From Alistipes sp. UBA940 (GTDB taxonomy: Bacteria; Bacteroidota; Bacteroidia; Bacteroidales; Rikenellaceae): a stretch of 44,668 nucleotides of DNA. The stretch lies in contig DBDE01000033.1 of the NCBI GenBank assembly GCA_002293425.1, positions 1 to 44,668 on the forward strand. Direction: 5' to 3'. This document shows positions 1 to 6,681 of this stretch, piece by piece (position 1 is the first letter of the stretch; every line of letters starts with the position of its first letter). The notes beneath the pieces are model-generated. The model searched no databases. It worked only from the letters and a program-made list of their open reading frames with translations, and was not told the origin of the DNA. Position numbers and translations under genes: made by a program.

Positions 1-1164
1 TTTTCGGGTGTGGCGGTGTACTCTTCGGCTGAGGGCGAGCCGTTATGGGGTGTGAGGTTCACGGAGGGCGAGGCCACACATGATCTGTTTTTTGGCGATG
101 GATACGACGGTGAGGAGTCGGAGGATGTGTCGATCAGGATGGGTGTTAATGTTTGTTTACAGACAAGAATGACGATAACTGACATGGGGGGTGGAATGTG
201 GTATATCGATACAAATGATGACGGATACCCGGATTTGGTTGTTGCGCCGGACGTTGTTGTAGTAGGGAGGAGAAAGCCGAGTAGTAGTGGAGGAGGAGAT
301 GCCGGCACAGGAGGCTCTCCCAACCCCCCAATACCGCCATTCGGAGGCGGTGGAACGGGAGGCGGTAGCACAAACCCTATTGAAACAAATCCCGATCCGA
401 TGGATGAGAGTGAAGAAACGTTCATTATTACCGTTTCGGCTAATCCTCCGATGGGCGGTTCGGTGGGTGGGGGTGGAACTTATAGGGAGGGATTTGGAGC
501 ACAGATTTCGGCAACGGCAAAGTCGGGTTATAAGTTTGTTAGTTGGTCGGGCAGTGAATCGAGGCCTTCGCCCACATTCTATATTGAGGCCATATATGAG
601 GATATGAGTTTCGTGGCAAATTTCAGGCCGTGCTATGCCGAGGGAAAAGCGAATCCGATGGCGGTGATGAAAATTGGAGGAACACCAGGACAAGGTGTGG
701 CAGGTGGAAGATTTGGTGCAAACAGAATTGGTGGCAGAACTCATAAAGGAATGGACTTAGCCGCTCCGATTGGAACTCCTGTGTATGCGATGTCTCCTGG
801 ACAAGTGACGCGTATTGTGACAGAACAGCCCAACAGAATGGATAATAAATATCCAGCCGGATATTCTGGAGATAAAGATGATGGAGGTAATCGCATAAGA
901 ATAAAATCAAGGGTAAATGGTAAGGATATTGAGGTGAGTTACATGCATTTACAACAGGGCGGTGTGGGGTTGTCGGTGGGAAGTCACATTCTCCAGGGGC
1001 AGTTGATTGGTTATGTAGGTGTGTCGGGAAATTCATATCCTGACAATCCTGTGTTGCATGTTCAGATGAACAATTACGGTAATTATAACGGTTCATTTAA
1101 TCCCGAACCCTATTTTTACGCGACATTCAATTCATCGGGTACAAATACAAATCCATGTAATTAA
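1..1164 (+). CDS. Secreted multidomain protein with C-terminal M23 (LytM-like) domain, 5' end cut by window
   Basis: The frame is open from the first base, so the true start lies upstream; a GTG at 10 is only an internal candidate. Residue numbers below count from that GTG. In order: an N-terminal part with a calcium-loop-like DTNDDGYPD stretch (about 67-75), a Gly/Pro/Ser-rich linker (about 90-130), a repeat resembling InlB B-repeat/Flg_new_2 domains (about 137-207; ends in SFVANF), and an M23 domain (about 225-375) with HKGMD (zinc ligands His and Asp) and YMHL. The usual HxH motif reads VLH: the zinc-binding second His is kept but the first, catalytic His is Val, so hydrolytic activity is doubtful. 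Family knowledge: M23 proteins cut peptide cross-links in cell walls. The next gene starts 2 bases after the stop, which suggests one transcript. Confidence 0.8.
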   Translation, partial: FSGVAVYSSAEGEPLWGVRFTEGEATHDLFFGDGYDGEESEDVSIRMGVNVCLQTRMTITDMGGGMWYIDTNDDGYPDLVVAPDVVVVGRRKPSSSGGGDAGTGGSPNPPIPPFGGGGTGGGSTNPIETNPDPMDESEETFIITVSANPPMGGSVGGGGTYREGFGAQISATAKSGYKFVSWSGSESRPSPTFYIEAIYEDMSFVANFRPCYAEGKANPMAVMKIGGTPGQGVAGGRFGANRIGGRTHKGMDLAAPIGTPVYAMSPGQVTRIVTEQPNRMDNKYPAGYSGDKDDGGNRIRIKSRVNGKDIEVSYMHLQQGGVGLSVGSHILQGQLIGYVGVSGNSYPDNPVLHVQMNNYGNYNGSFNPEPYFYATFNSSGTNTNPCN

Positions 1165-1166
1165 TA

Positions 1167-1640
1167 ATGAAAAAGTACATCATAACCGTAATCATCACTC
1201 TGTTGGCGATCGGGTTTGCATCGGCGCAAACCACAATCTCGATCGGGCCGCTGTCGCTGGGTACGGCTTACTCCGAAAGTCAGATAGTCAGTATTCTGGG
1301 CAACCCGACAAGCAAATCGTCGAGGATGGACGACGCATCGGGGTATGTTATATCATTTAGTTATCCGACGTTGGATATGGAAGTAGATGAATATGGCATC
1401 TATGACTTGTTACTTAAAAAAGGGTGTGCTTATAAGGTTAATGGTCTGGTTGGTGTGGGAGACCCCATTAGCAAAATATCGTTGCTAAATGGGGCCGGTA
1501 CAATACAGGCAGGTACTTGGTACAATAAACCTGCGACGTTATTTTACGGGAAAATAAACAACCAACAAATGGCATATCCCATTGTTTTCTACCACAGCGG
1601 CAACACTATTAGCCAAATTGGATATACTATTTACAATTAA
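1167..1640 (+). CDS. Small secreted protein of unknown function
   Basis: 157 residues. A clear signal peptide is visible (MKKYIITVIITLLAIGFASA followed by QTT), so the protein is exported. The mature part begins with a segment (GTAYSESQIVSILGNPTSK) whose pattern resembles the first helix of BamE/SmpA-like domains, where a substrate-independent 'sekaqVvaaLGkPt' helix is typical; the likeness is only by eye and I do not assign a function. It starts 2 bases after the stop of the M23-like gene, so the two are probably cotranscribed and both act in the envelope. No cysteine lipobox, no membrane segment beyond the signal peptide. Confidence 0.65.
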   Translation: MKKYIITVIITLLAIGFASAQTTISIGPLSLGTAYSESQIVSILGNPTSKSSRMDDASGYVISFSYPTLDMEVDEYGIYDLLLKKGCAYKVNGLVGVGDPISKISLLNGAGTIQAGTWYNKPATLFYGKINNQQMAYPIVFYHSGNTISQIGYTIYN

Positions 1641-1679
1641 CCACACGACTATTGCAGTTCGGTATAGTTGAAAAACATT

Positions 1680-1931
1680 ATGAAACAGTTTGTTTGTATC
1701 TCTCTTTTGTTGCTGGTCGGGTTGGCGGCGGGTTGTGGGACGGCTCGGAAGTCGGCGCAGAGCGAGAGAATGGTCAGAAATATAATAATGAATTCGCCGG
1801 CCTGGGTTCCGGGGAATAACAATGGCGAGGCGGCGAGAGTGCGATATTTGATCCCTGTGAATTTTGTGTTGCCGGCGGGGACTGTTTGGGAGTTGCGCAG
1901 TGCGCGGCAGGCTAAGAGTCAGACAATTTGA
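1680..1931 (+). CDS. Small lipoprotein with partial TonB C-terminal domain
   Basis: 83 residues if started at the ATG at 1680 (an in-frame TTG at 1668 is less likely because it would push charged residues ahead of the signal). The signal peptide ends in the lipobox LAAGC, so it should be lipid-anchored. Residues from about 35 read RNIIMNSPAWVPG, then a short turn, then ARVRYLIPVNFVLP. This matches the last helix and strand of Bacteroidota TonB C-terminal domains (pattern sPkWtPGkqnGkpVrVryt-PVnFrL). Only that second half of the roughly 80-residue domain is present, and there is no proline-rich periplasm-spanning arm or N-terminal TonB helix. It lies 44 bases upstream of exbB, which supports a link to TonB/ExbBD energy transduction. 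The function is inferred; a regulatory or vestigial TonB piece is possible. Confidence 0.6.
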   Translation: MKQFVCISLLLLVGLAAGCGTARKSAQSERMVRNIIMNSPAWVPGNNNGEAARVRYLIPVNFVLPAGTVWELRSARQAKSQTI

Positions 1932-1974
1932 ATTAACGATATAAATTACTTAATCTAATCAATTTTAACTTATT

Positions 1975-2715
1975 ATGAAAAAACTTTTTATGATTTTGGC
2001 GGTTGTGGGCTTGTTTGCGCTGACGACTGTTGAGGTGAGTGCGCAGGCGGCTCCGGCTGCAACCGAAGAGACTGCCGTTGAAGGCACGCCGATGCATCAG
2101 GCTATCAAGGAGAAATTCCTCGAAGGCGGTGCGGGGTGGATGGCTCCGATTTTGATCTTTTTGATTCTCGGTTTGGCTATCGCCATCGAGAGGATCATCT
2201 ATCTGAATCTGTCGGATATTAATTCGAAGAAGTTGATCGCTAAGGTTGAGGCTGCTTTGAAGCGCGGCGGTATCGAGGATGCCAAGAAGGTGGTCAGGGA
2301 CACTAAGGGCCCCATCGCCTCGATCTTCTATCAGGGTCTGGACAGGTACAACCAGGGGCTGGACAATGTAGAGAAGGCTGTGGTGAGCTACGGTTCGGTT
2401 CAGATCGCGCAGATGGAGAGCGGGCTGGTTTGGATCGGGTTGTTTATCGCCCTGTCGCCGATGTTGGGTTTCATGGGTACGGTTGTGGGTATGGTCGAGG
2501 CGTTCGACAGCATCCAGGCTGCGGGCGATGTTAGCCCCACGATGGTTGCCGGTGGTATTAAGGTTGCGTTGTTGACCACGTTGGCCGGTTTGATCGCGGC
2601 TGTGATTTTGCAGTTGTTCTACTCTTATATCATCTCGAAGATCGACAGCTTGACGATGGATATGGAGGACAGCTCGATCACTTTGGTGGATTTGTTGACC
2701 GAGTATAAGAAGTAA
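1975..2715 (+). CDS. exbB: ExbB/TolQ/MotA-type proton channel subunit
   Basis: 246 residues. N-terminal signal-like segment (1-23, ends VSA), then the three membrane segments of the family: about 55-76 (WMAPILIFLILGLAIAIE), about 150-172 (SGLVWIGLFIALSPMLGFMG) and about 195-218. The motif SPMLGFMGTVVGMVEAF is the conserved ExbB/TolQ TM2 signature. ExbB forms the pentameric inner-membrane channel that, with an ExbD dimer, uses the proton gradient to energise TonB. It is followed after 6 bases by a 143-residue membrane protein and then two exbD genes, the usual Bacteroidota order. The leader from 1932 is AT-rich with no ribosome-binding site of the purine-rich kind. Confidence 0.95.
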   Translation: MKKLFMILAVVGLFALTTVEVSAQAAPAATEETAVEGTPMHQAIKEKFLEGGAGWMAPILIFLILGLAIAIERIIYLNLSDINSKKLIAKVEAALKRGGIEDAKKVVRDTKGPIASIFYQGLDRYNQGLDNVEKAVVSYGSVQIAQMESGLVWIGLFIALSPMLGFMGTVVGMVEAFDSIQAAGDVSPTMVAGGIKVALLTTLAGLIAAVILQLFYSYIISKIDSLTMDMEDSSITLVDLLTEYKK

Positions 2716-2721
2716 GCTGTT

Positions 2722-3153
2722 ATGAGTAAGAAGATTGGAAAAATAATATTGGTTGCGCTTGCCGCGATTGCGTTTATCGCGGTGTTGGTGTGGCTGCTGA
2801 GCCCCGAGCCCACCAGTAAGACGATCGCCAACGTCGGGCCGATGTTGGTGGTTGCGGCTTGCTATTTGGGTTTGGCGGCGTTGTTGACCATTGTGTTGAC
2901 GGCTATGAACCTCGGGAAGAGCAAAGGCGGGAGCAAGTTGGGGTTGATTGTTTTCGGGGCTTTGGTTGTTGTGGCGTTGATTTGCTATTTTGCTTTTGCC
3001 AGTGCGTCGCCGGTGACCGGTGCCGACGGAACCGTGTATAGCAATCCGTTCACGCTGAAGATCTCCGACACGATGCTCTACCTCGCCTACATTGCTTTGG
3101 GGGGTACTGTTCTGTTTTTGCTTTGGGGAGAGATCCGCAAGGCGTTGAAGTAG
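2722..3153 (+). CDS. Four-helix membrane protein of the exb operon, function unknown
   Basis: 143 residues with four predicted membrane segments: about 8-26, 41-62, 74-94 and 117-136, with short charged loops. I do not recognise a named domain. It sits between exbB (6 bases upstream) and exbD (70 bases downstream); comparable small membrane proteins between exbB and exbD are usual in Bacteroidota, so a role in assembly or regulation of the Exb complex is a reasonable inference from position only. A hairpin in the gap to exbD (3173-3197) may uncouple expression of the two halves of the operon. Confidence 0.8.
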   Translation: MSKKIGKIILVALAAIAFIAVLVWLLSPEPTSKTIANVGPMLVVAACYLGLAALLTIVLTAMNLGKSKGGSKLGLIVFGALVVVALICYFAFASASPVTGADGTVYSNPFTLKISDTMLYLAYIALGGTVLFLLWGEIRKALK

Positions 3154-3172
3154 CTTTTTTATCACTCCCGAG

Positions 3173-3197
3173 CCCATCCTCCTTTGCGGGGGGATGG
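3173..3197 (+). promoter_or_regulatory. Intergenic hairpin in exb operon
   Basis: CCCATCCTCC and GGGGGATGGG form a 10-bp stem (one G-U pair) around a short TTTGC-G loop, between the membrane protein gene and exbD. It is not followed by a T-run on the plus strand, so it is not a standard intrinsic terminator; it could be an mRNA processing or stability element that sets the ExbB:ExbD ratio. Confidence 0.5.
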
Positions 3198-3223
3198 GTG
3201 AGGGTTAAGTTAGATTATCATTT

Positions 3224-3814
3224 ATGGAAAATAAGAGAGAGGTAAAAGAGATCAACGCCAGCTCTATGGCCGACATCGCGTTCCTGCTCTTGATCTTCTT
3301 TTTGGTTGCCACGACGATGAACGTCGACACCGGGATCACCCGAATGTTGCCGGCCATACCGCTCGAGGAGCAACCCGAGGATGTGAAGGTCAGGGAACGG
3401 AATCTGATGTCTATTCTGGTTACTCAGCACGATATGATCGCGATGGACAGGCAGGCGGTAGACATCTCGCAGTTGAAAGATCGCGTGAAGGAGTTTGTGC
3501 TCAATCCGCGGGGCGACGTCAATATGCCGGAAAGTAAGGACACTGAGATCGTTTTGCCCGACGGCAGCATCTGGATCTATCCGGTCAGCGAGGGCGTGGT
3601 GTCGTTGTTGAGCGACAGGGGTACGAGCTACAATATGTACATTGCCGTGCAGAACGAACTGACCAGAGCTTTCAATGAGATCAGGAACGAGGTGGCGAGA
3701 GAGAAGTTCGGCAACGACTTTATGAAGCTCGACGAAGGCGAGAGAGAGGCCGTGACCAAGGCGGTCCCCGCAAAGATTTCGGAAGCAGAACCTAAAAATA
3801 CGGGAGGAAATTAG
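3224..3814 (+). CDS. exbD: ExbD/TolR-type biopolymer transport protein, first copy
   Basis: 196 residues, longer than the roughly 140 of E. coli ExbD but usual for Bacteroidota. A short cytoplasmic N-terminus leads into one membrane segment at about 15-35 (SSMADIAFLLLIFFLVATTM), which holds the conserved membrane Asp that carries protons. The rest is periplasmic; the region 97-140 is an insertion relative to short ExbD. ExbD partners ExbB and contacts TonB. The second exbD begins 3 bases after its stop, so the two are translated from one message and may form heterodimers. Confidence 0.92.
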   Translation: MENKREVKEINASSMADIAFLLLIFFLVATTMNVDTGITRMLPAIPLEEQPEDVKVRERNLMSILVTQHDMIAMDRQAVDISQLKDRVKEFVLNPRGDVNMPESKDTEIVLPDGSIWIYPVSEGVVSLLSDRGTSYNMYIAVQNELTRAFNEIRNEVAREKFGNDFMKLDEGEREAVTKAVPAKISEAEPKNTGGN

Positions 3815-3817
3815 GAT

Positions 3818-4297
3818 ATGGCAGTAATGAAGAAAAAGAGAAAAGGCGGCATTCCGCCTATCTCGACGGCATCGCTTCCGGACGTGATTTTTATGATCCT
3901 GTTCTTCTTTATGATCTCGACCACGATGAGGGATCAGGAGATTATGGTGAAGACCCATTTGCCGGACGCCACGGAAGTATCGAAGCTGGAAAAAAAGCAG
4001 TTGGTGAGCTACATCTACATCGGTCAACCCGTCGACAGCCAGCAGGCCCAGTACGGCACCGCCGCACGTATCCAGCTCAACGACTCCTATCAAACGCTGG
4101 AAGACATTCTGAACTTCATCGCCTCGGAGCGCGACAAGCTTTCCGAAGCGGACCGTATGGCTATGACAGTGATGCTAAAAGCCGACCGCAACACCCGTAT
4201 GGGCATTGTGGACGACACCAAGCAGGAACTTCGCAAAGCCAATGCACTCAAAATCAGCTACGCGGCCAACAAAACTATGTCCATCATCGGACAATAG
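3818..4297 (+). CDS. exbD: ExbD/TolR-type biopolymer transport protein, second copy
   Basis: 159 residues. One membrane segment at about 18-38 with the motif SLPDVIFMILFFFMISTTM, again with the essential Asp; an Arg/Lys-rich cytoplasmic start (KKKRKGG) precedes it. The periplasmic part is compact and ends SYAANKTMSIIGQ. The start ATG at 3818 is preferred over the ATG at 3827 because it is only 3 bases from the upstream stop. Paired unequal ExbD copies are common in Bacteroidota. The operon ends here: a G-tract repeat and then a terminator follow. Confidence 0.92.
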   Translation: MAVMKKKRKGGIPPISTASLPDVIFMILFFFMISTTMRDQEIMVKTHLPDATEVSKLEKKQLVSYIYIGQPVDSQQAQYGTAARIQLNDSYQTLEDILNFIASERDKLSEADRMAMTVMLKADRNTRMGIVDDTKQELRKANALKISYAANKTMSIIGQ

Positions 4298-4312
4298 GGT
4301 GCCAAGCTGAGA

Positions 4313-4440
4313 GGGGGGGGCACAGGGGGAGCAGGATAGATGGGCGAGAGTGGGTGATGCGGGGGAGAGACGGGGGAGAGACGGGGGAGAGTGGGAGATG
4401 CGGGGGAGAGAGTGGGTGAGCACAGGGGGGAGTGAGGATT
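4313..4440 (+). repeat. G-tract degenerate tandem repeat
   Basis: About 130 bases after exbD2 made of runs of three to eight G separated by short purine-rich spacers. An 11-base unit (GGGGGAGAGAC) is repeated directly twice and then with variation, inside a longer degenerate unit of about 35 bases (GAGTGGGTGATGC...). At least a dozen G-runs lie on the strand that is transcribed into exbD mRNA, enough for several G-quadruplexes. No coding sense was found here on either strand; the proline/serine-rich open frames on the minus strand are composition artefacts. Confidence 0.75.
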
Positions 4441-4475
4441 GTGCCCGAGATGGAGAGTGAGTAAATTGAATTTCG

Positions 4476-4511
4476 TCGTCCCTTGCCGCATCGGTGAGGG
4501 ACGATTTTTTT
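4476..4511 (+). terminator. Intrinsic terminator of exb operon
   Basis: TCGTCCCT (4476-4483) pairs perfectly with AGGGACGA (4497-4504) around a 13-base loop, followed by seven T. This closes the exb transcription unit just before the next small gene. Confidence 0.85.
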
Positions 4512-4528
4512 AAGCAAACCATTAAGTT

Positions 4529-4723
4529 ATGAAAAGAGAAAACATTGTCTTGTTGATAGGTTCCGTTCTTATGATCGTCGCCTATCTGTGTCTGCTGCTT
4601 CTGAAAGACGTGGCGAGCGTCGGTGTCATCATTCTGCTGACTGTCGTGGCCTTCATCGGCTCGTGCTCGATGCTGGCCGGAGCTGTGATGCTCAATCGCG
4701 CGTGGAAAAAAGCGAGGAAGTAA
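4529..4723 (+). CDS. Small two-helix membrane protein, function unknown
   Basis: 64 residues. Two hydrophobic segments (about 6-25 and 32-55) linked by a short KDVAS turn, with a basic tail (NRAWKKARK) that predicts the C-terminus stays in the cytoplasm. No domain recognised. It is placed alone between the terminator of the exb operon and a bidirectional terminator shared with pckA, so it should be a single-gene unit; its promoter is not obvious, as the terminator T-run lies only 17 bases upstream of the ATG. Coding potential is supported by the sensible membrane topology and flanking terminators. Confidence 0.6.
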   Translation: MKRENIVLLIGSVLMIVAYLCLLLLKDVASVGVIILLTVVAFIGSCSMLAGAVMLNRAWKKARK

Positions 4724-4747
4724 TCGCCCCGCCCGAAACCGAATGTA

Positions 4748-4777
4748 AAAAAGCCGCTCCCGAAGGAGCGGCTTTTT
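4748..4777. terminator. Bidirectional terminator between small gene and pckA
   Basis: AAAAAGCCGCTCC (4748-4760), loop CGAA, GGAGCGGCTTTTT (4765-4777): a 13-bp perfect stem with A-run and T-run on the two sides, so it can stop transcription from the small gene (plus) and from pckA (minus). Confidence 0.93.
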
Positions 4778-4797
4778 GCTATCGACACCGGAACGGA

Positions 4798-6390
4798 TCA
4801 TAGCTTCGGACCGGCGGGAATAAGCGACTTGCCGTGCGGAGTGTCGGTGTACTGCTCGAAGTTTTTGATGTACTTCGCAGCGAGGCTCTTTGCCTTTTCC
4901 TCCCACTCCGAAACGTTGCCGTAAGTCTGGCGCGGATCGAGAATGCCCTCCGAAACGTTGTTCAGTTTGGTGGGAACGGTCAGATTGAGGATCGGAATAT
5001 GGGTCGTCGGAGCCTTTTCGATGCTGCCGTCGATGATGGCGTCGATAATCGCACGTGTATCTTTGATCGAGATGCGCTTGCCGGTGCCGTTCCAACCCGT
5101 GTTCACCAGGTATGCTTTTGCTCCGTGCTCCTTCATCTTTTTGGACAACGTGGAGGCATAGACCGTCGGGTGGAGAGTGAGGAACGCTTCGCCGAATGCG
5201 GGCGAGAACGAGGGAACGGGCTCGGTGATGCCCCGTTCGGTTCCGGCCAACTTCGAGGTGTAGCCACACAGGAAGTGATATTGCGCCTGCGCATCGTCCA
5301 AAACCGACACCGGAGGAAGAACCCCGAACGCATCGGCCGACAGGTAGATGATCTTCGACGCGTGCCCGGCCTTCGACGGAAGAACAATCTTGTTGATAAA
5401 GTAGATCGGATAGCTCACGCGGGTGTTCTCCGTCACGCTGCCGTCGGCATAGTCGGGCGTGCCGTCGGCCTTAACCACAACATTTTCCAACAGCGCGTCG
5501 CGGCGAATGGCCCTCCAAATGTCGGGCTCGTTCTCCGCAGAGAGGTTGATGGTCTTGGCATAGCAGCCGCCCTCATAGTTGAACACGCCCTTGTCGTCCC
5601 AGCCGTGCTCGTCGTCACCGATAAGATAACGCTTCGGGTCGGCCGACAGGGTGGTTTTGCCCGTTCCCGACAGACCGAAGAAGATTGCCACGTCGCCCTT
5701 TTCACCCACATTGGCCGAGCAGTGCATCGACGCCATACCCTTCAATGGCAGATAGTAGTTCATCATCGCGAACATCCCCTTCTTCATTTCGCCGCCATAC
5801 CATGTTCCGCCGATGATCTGAACCTTTTCGGTGAGGTTGAACATCACGAACACCTCCGAATTGAGGTTTTGCTCTTTCCACTGCGGGTTGGTGGTTTTCG
5901 AGCCGTTCATCACCACGAAGTCGGGCTCGCCATAGTTTTCCAGCTCATAGTGGCTGGGGCGGATAAACATATTGGTCACGAAGTGTGCCTGCCACGCCAC
6001 CTCCATAATGAAGCGTACTTTCATTCGTGTGTCGGGATTGGTGCCGCAGAAGGTGTCTACCACATAGAGCTTTTTGGCTCCCGAGAGCTCTTTTTGCACC
6101 AGTTTTTTGCAATGGTCCCATACGGGAGCTGAAACCGGCTTGTTTATTGTGCCGTCCCACCAGATATGTTGATCACTCGTAGAGTCTTTGACAATGTACC
6201 TGTCCTTCGGCGATCGGCCTGTGAAGATCCCCGTTTTGACTGCCACTGCGCCGGTGGAGGTCACGGTGCCGACTTCGAAGCCGGTGTTTTTGGGGTCGGT
6301 TTCGTCCCTGAAAAGTTGCTCGTAACTCGGATTGTGGACGATTTCGAATCCACCTTCGATGCCGTATTGGCTCAAATTAATTTTACTCAT
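4798..6390 (-). CDS. pckA: Phosphoenolpyruvate carboxykinase (ATP)
   Basis: 530 residues, normal for the ATP-dependent family. It converts oxaloacetate and ATP to PEP, CO2 and ADP; in anaerobic Bacteroidota it usually runs in reverse, fixing CO2 on the way to succinate and making ATP. Seen: the substrate loop TGIFTGRSPKDRYIVKD near residue 52, the kinase-1a P-loop GLSGTGKTTLSADPKRYLIG followed by DDEHGWDDKGVFNYEGGCYAK (kinase-2 and metal site), and the adenine-binding C-terminal region around RISIKDTRAIIDAI. The start at 6390 (MSKINLSQYG) is chosen over a 16-residue Lys/Thr-rich upstream extension because a promoter -7 element at 6436-6443 would place transcription start near the extension's start. 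Convergent with the small gene across a shared terminator. Confidence 0.97.
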   Translation of the reverse strand: MSKINLSQYGIEGGFEIVHNPSYEQLFRDETDPKNTGFEVGTVTSTGAVAVKTGIFTGRSPKDRYIVKDSTSDQHIWWDGTINKPVSAPVWDHCKKLVQKELSGAKKLYVVDTFCGTNPDTRMKVRFIMEVAWQAHFVTNMFIRPSHYELENYGEPDFVVMNGSKTTNPQWKEQNLNSEVFVMFNLTEKVQIIGGTWYGGEMKKGMFAMMNYYLPLKGMASMHCSANVGEKGDVAIFFGLSGTGKTTLSADPKRYLIGDDEHGWDDKGVFNYEGGCYAKTINLSAENEPDIWRAIRRDALLENVVVKADGTPDYADGSVTENTRVSYPIYFINKIVLPSKAGHASKIIYLSADAFGVLPPVSVLDDAQAQYHFLCGYTSKLAGTERGITEPVPSFSPAFGEAFLTLHPTVYASTLSKKMKEHGAKAYLVNTGWNGTGKRISIKDTRAIIDAIIDGSIEKAPTTHIPILNLTVPTKLNNVSEGILDPRQTYGNVSEWEEKAKSLAAKYIKNFEQYTDTPHGKSLIPAGPKL

Positions 6391-6435
6391 AATAATAGTT
6401 TTATATGTTTTTTTGGTTATTTTTGTACTTCGATG

Positions 6436-6443
6436 CAAAGGTA
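6436..6443 (-). promoter_or_regulatory. Promoter -7 element of pckA
   Basis: On the minus strand this reads TACCTTTG followed by C, a full match to the Bacteroidota TAnnTTTG element, about 46 bases upstream of the pckA ATG. No convincing -33 TTTG was seen. Confidence 0.7.
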
Positions 6444-6525
6444 CAAAACCTTGTGTGATTTGCCTTATGATTGAAAAAAATATTGAAAAAAGAGAACGAA
6501 ATTTTTTTTGTAATAATAATGTTTG

Positions 6526-6533
6526 TATATTTG
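6526..6533 (+). promoter_or_regulatory. Promoter -7 element of large lipoprotein gene
   Basis: TATATTTG, followed by C, full match to TAnnTTTG; a TTTG at 6507-6510 lies 15 bases upstream, a little closer than the usual 19-21. The element is about 150 bases ahead of the ATG at 6682, leaving a leader of about 140 bases. A hairpin GCACTT/AAGTGC (6533-6549) lies over the expected start of transcription, and CCCAT (6549-6553) can pair with ATGGG (6589-6593). Confidence 0.7.
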
Positions 6534-6681
6534 CACTTGCATAAAGTGCCCATCGGGGTGTTTTGATGCTTTTTATACCTTATATATAATGGGTCGCGGA
6601 GTGACCTTTTTGGACTATTAAAAACTATATAAATAAGAACAACAATCAATTATCTAATTTAATTCCTAATTTTTAACGAGT
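6534..6681 (+). other. Long 5' leader of large lipoprotein mRNA
   Basis: About 140 untranslated bases, unusually long here, where most leaders are under 40. The second half (6610-6681) is almost pure A/T with little structure, which suits efficient ribosome loading. A weak hairpin GGTC/GACC followed by five T (6592-6613) could act as an attenuator, but it is short. No known riboswitch recognised. Confidence 0.45.

Noticed and set aside
3173..3197. Terminator between the exb membrane protein gene and exbD
   Set aside because: The stem is strong but no T-run follows on the plus strand and exbD has no visible promoter of its own, so full termination is unlikely.
4258..4517. Pro/Ser-rich minus-strand frames over the G-tract repeat
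   Set aside because: They simply translate the C-rich complement of a simple repeat (HPLSPxxP strings).
4834..6132. 432-residue open frame on the plus strand opposite pckA
   Set aside because: It is the antisense of a well-supported pckA; composition (His/Arg/Val-rich) is that of a shadow frame and no start signals precede it.
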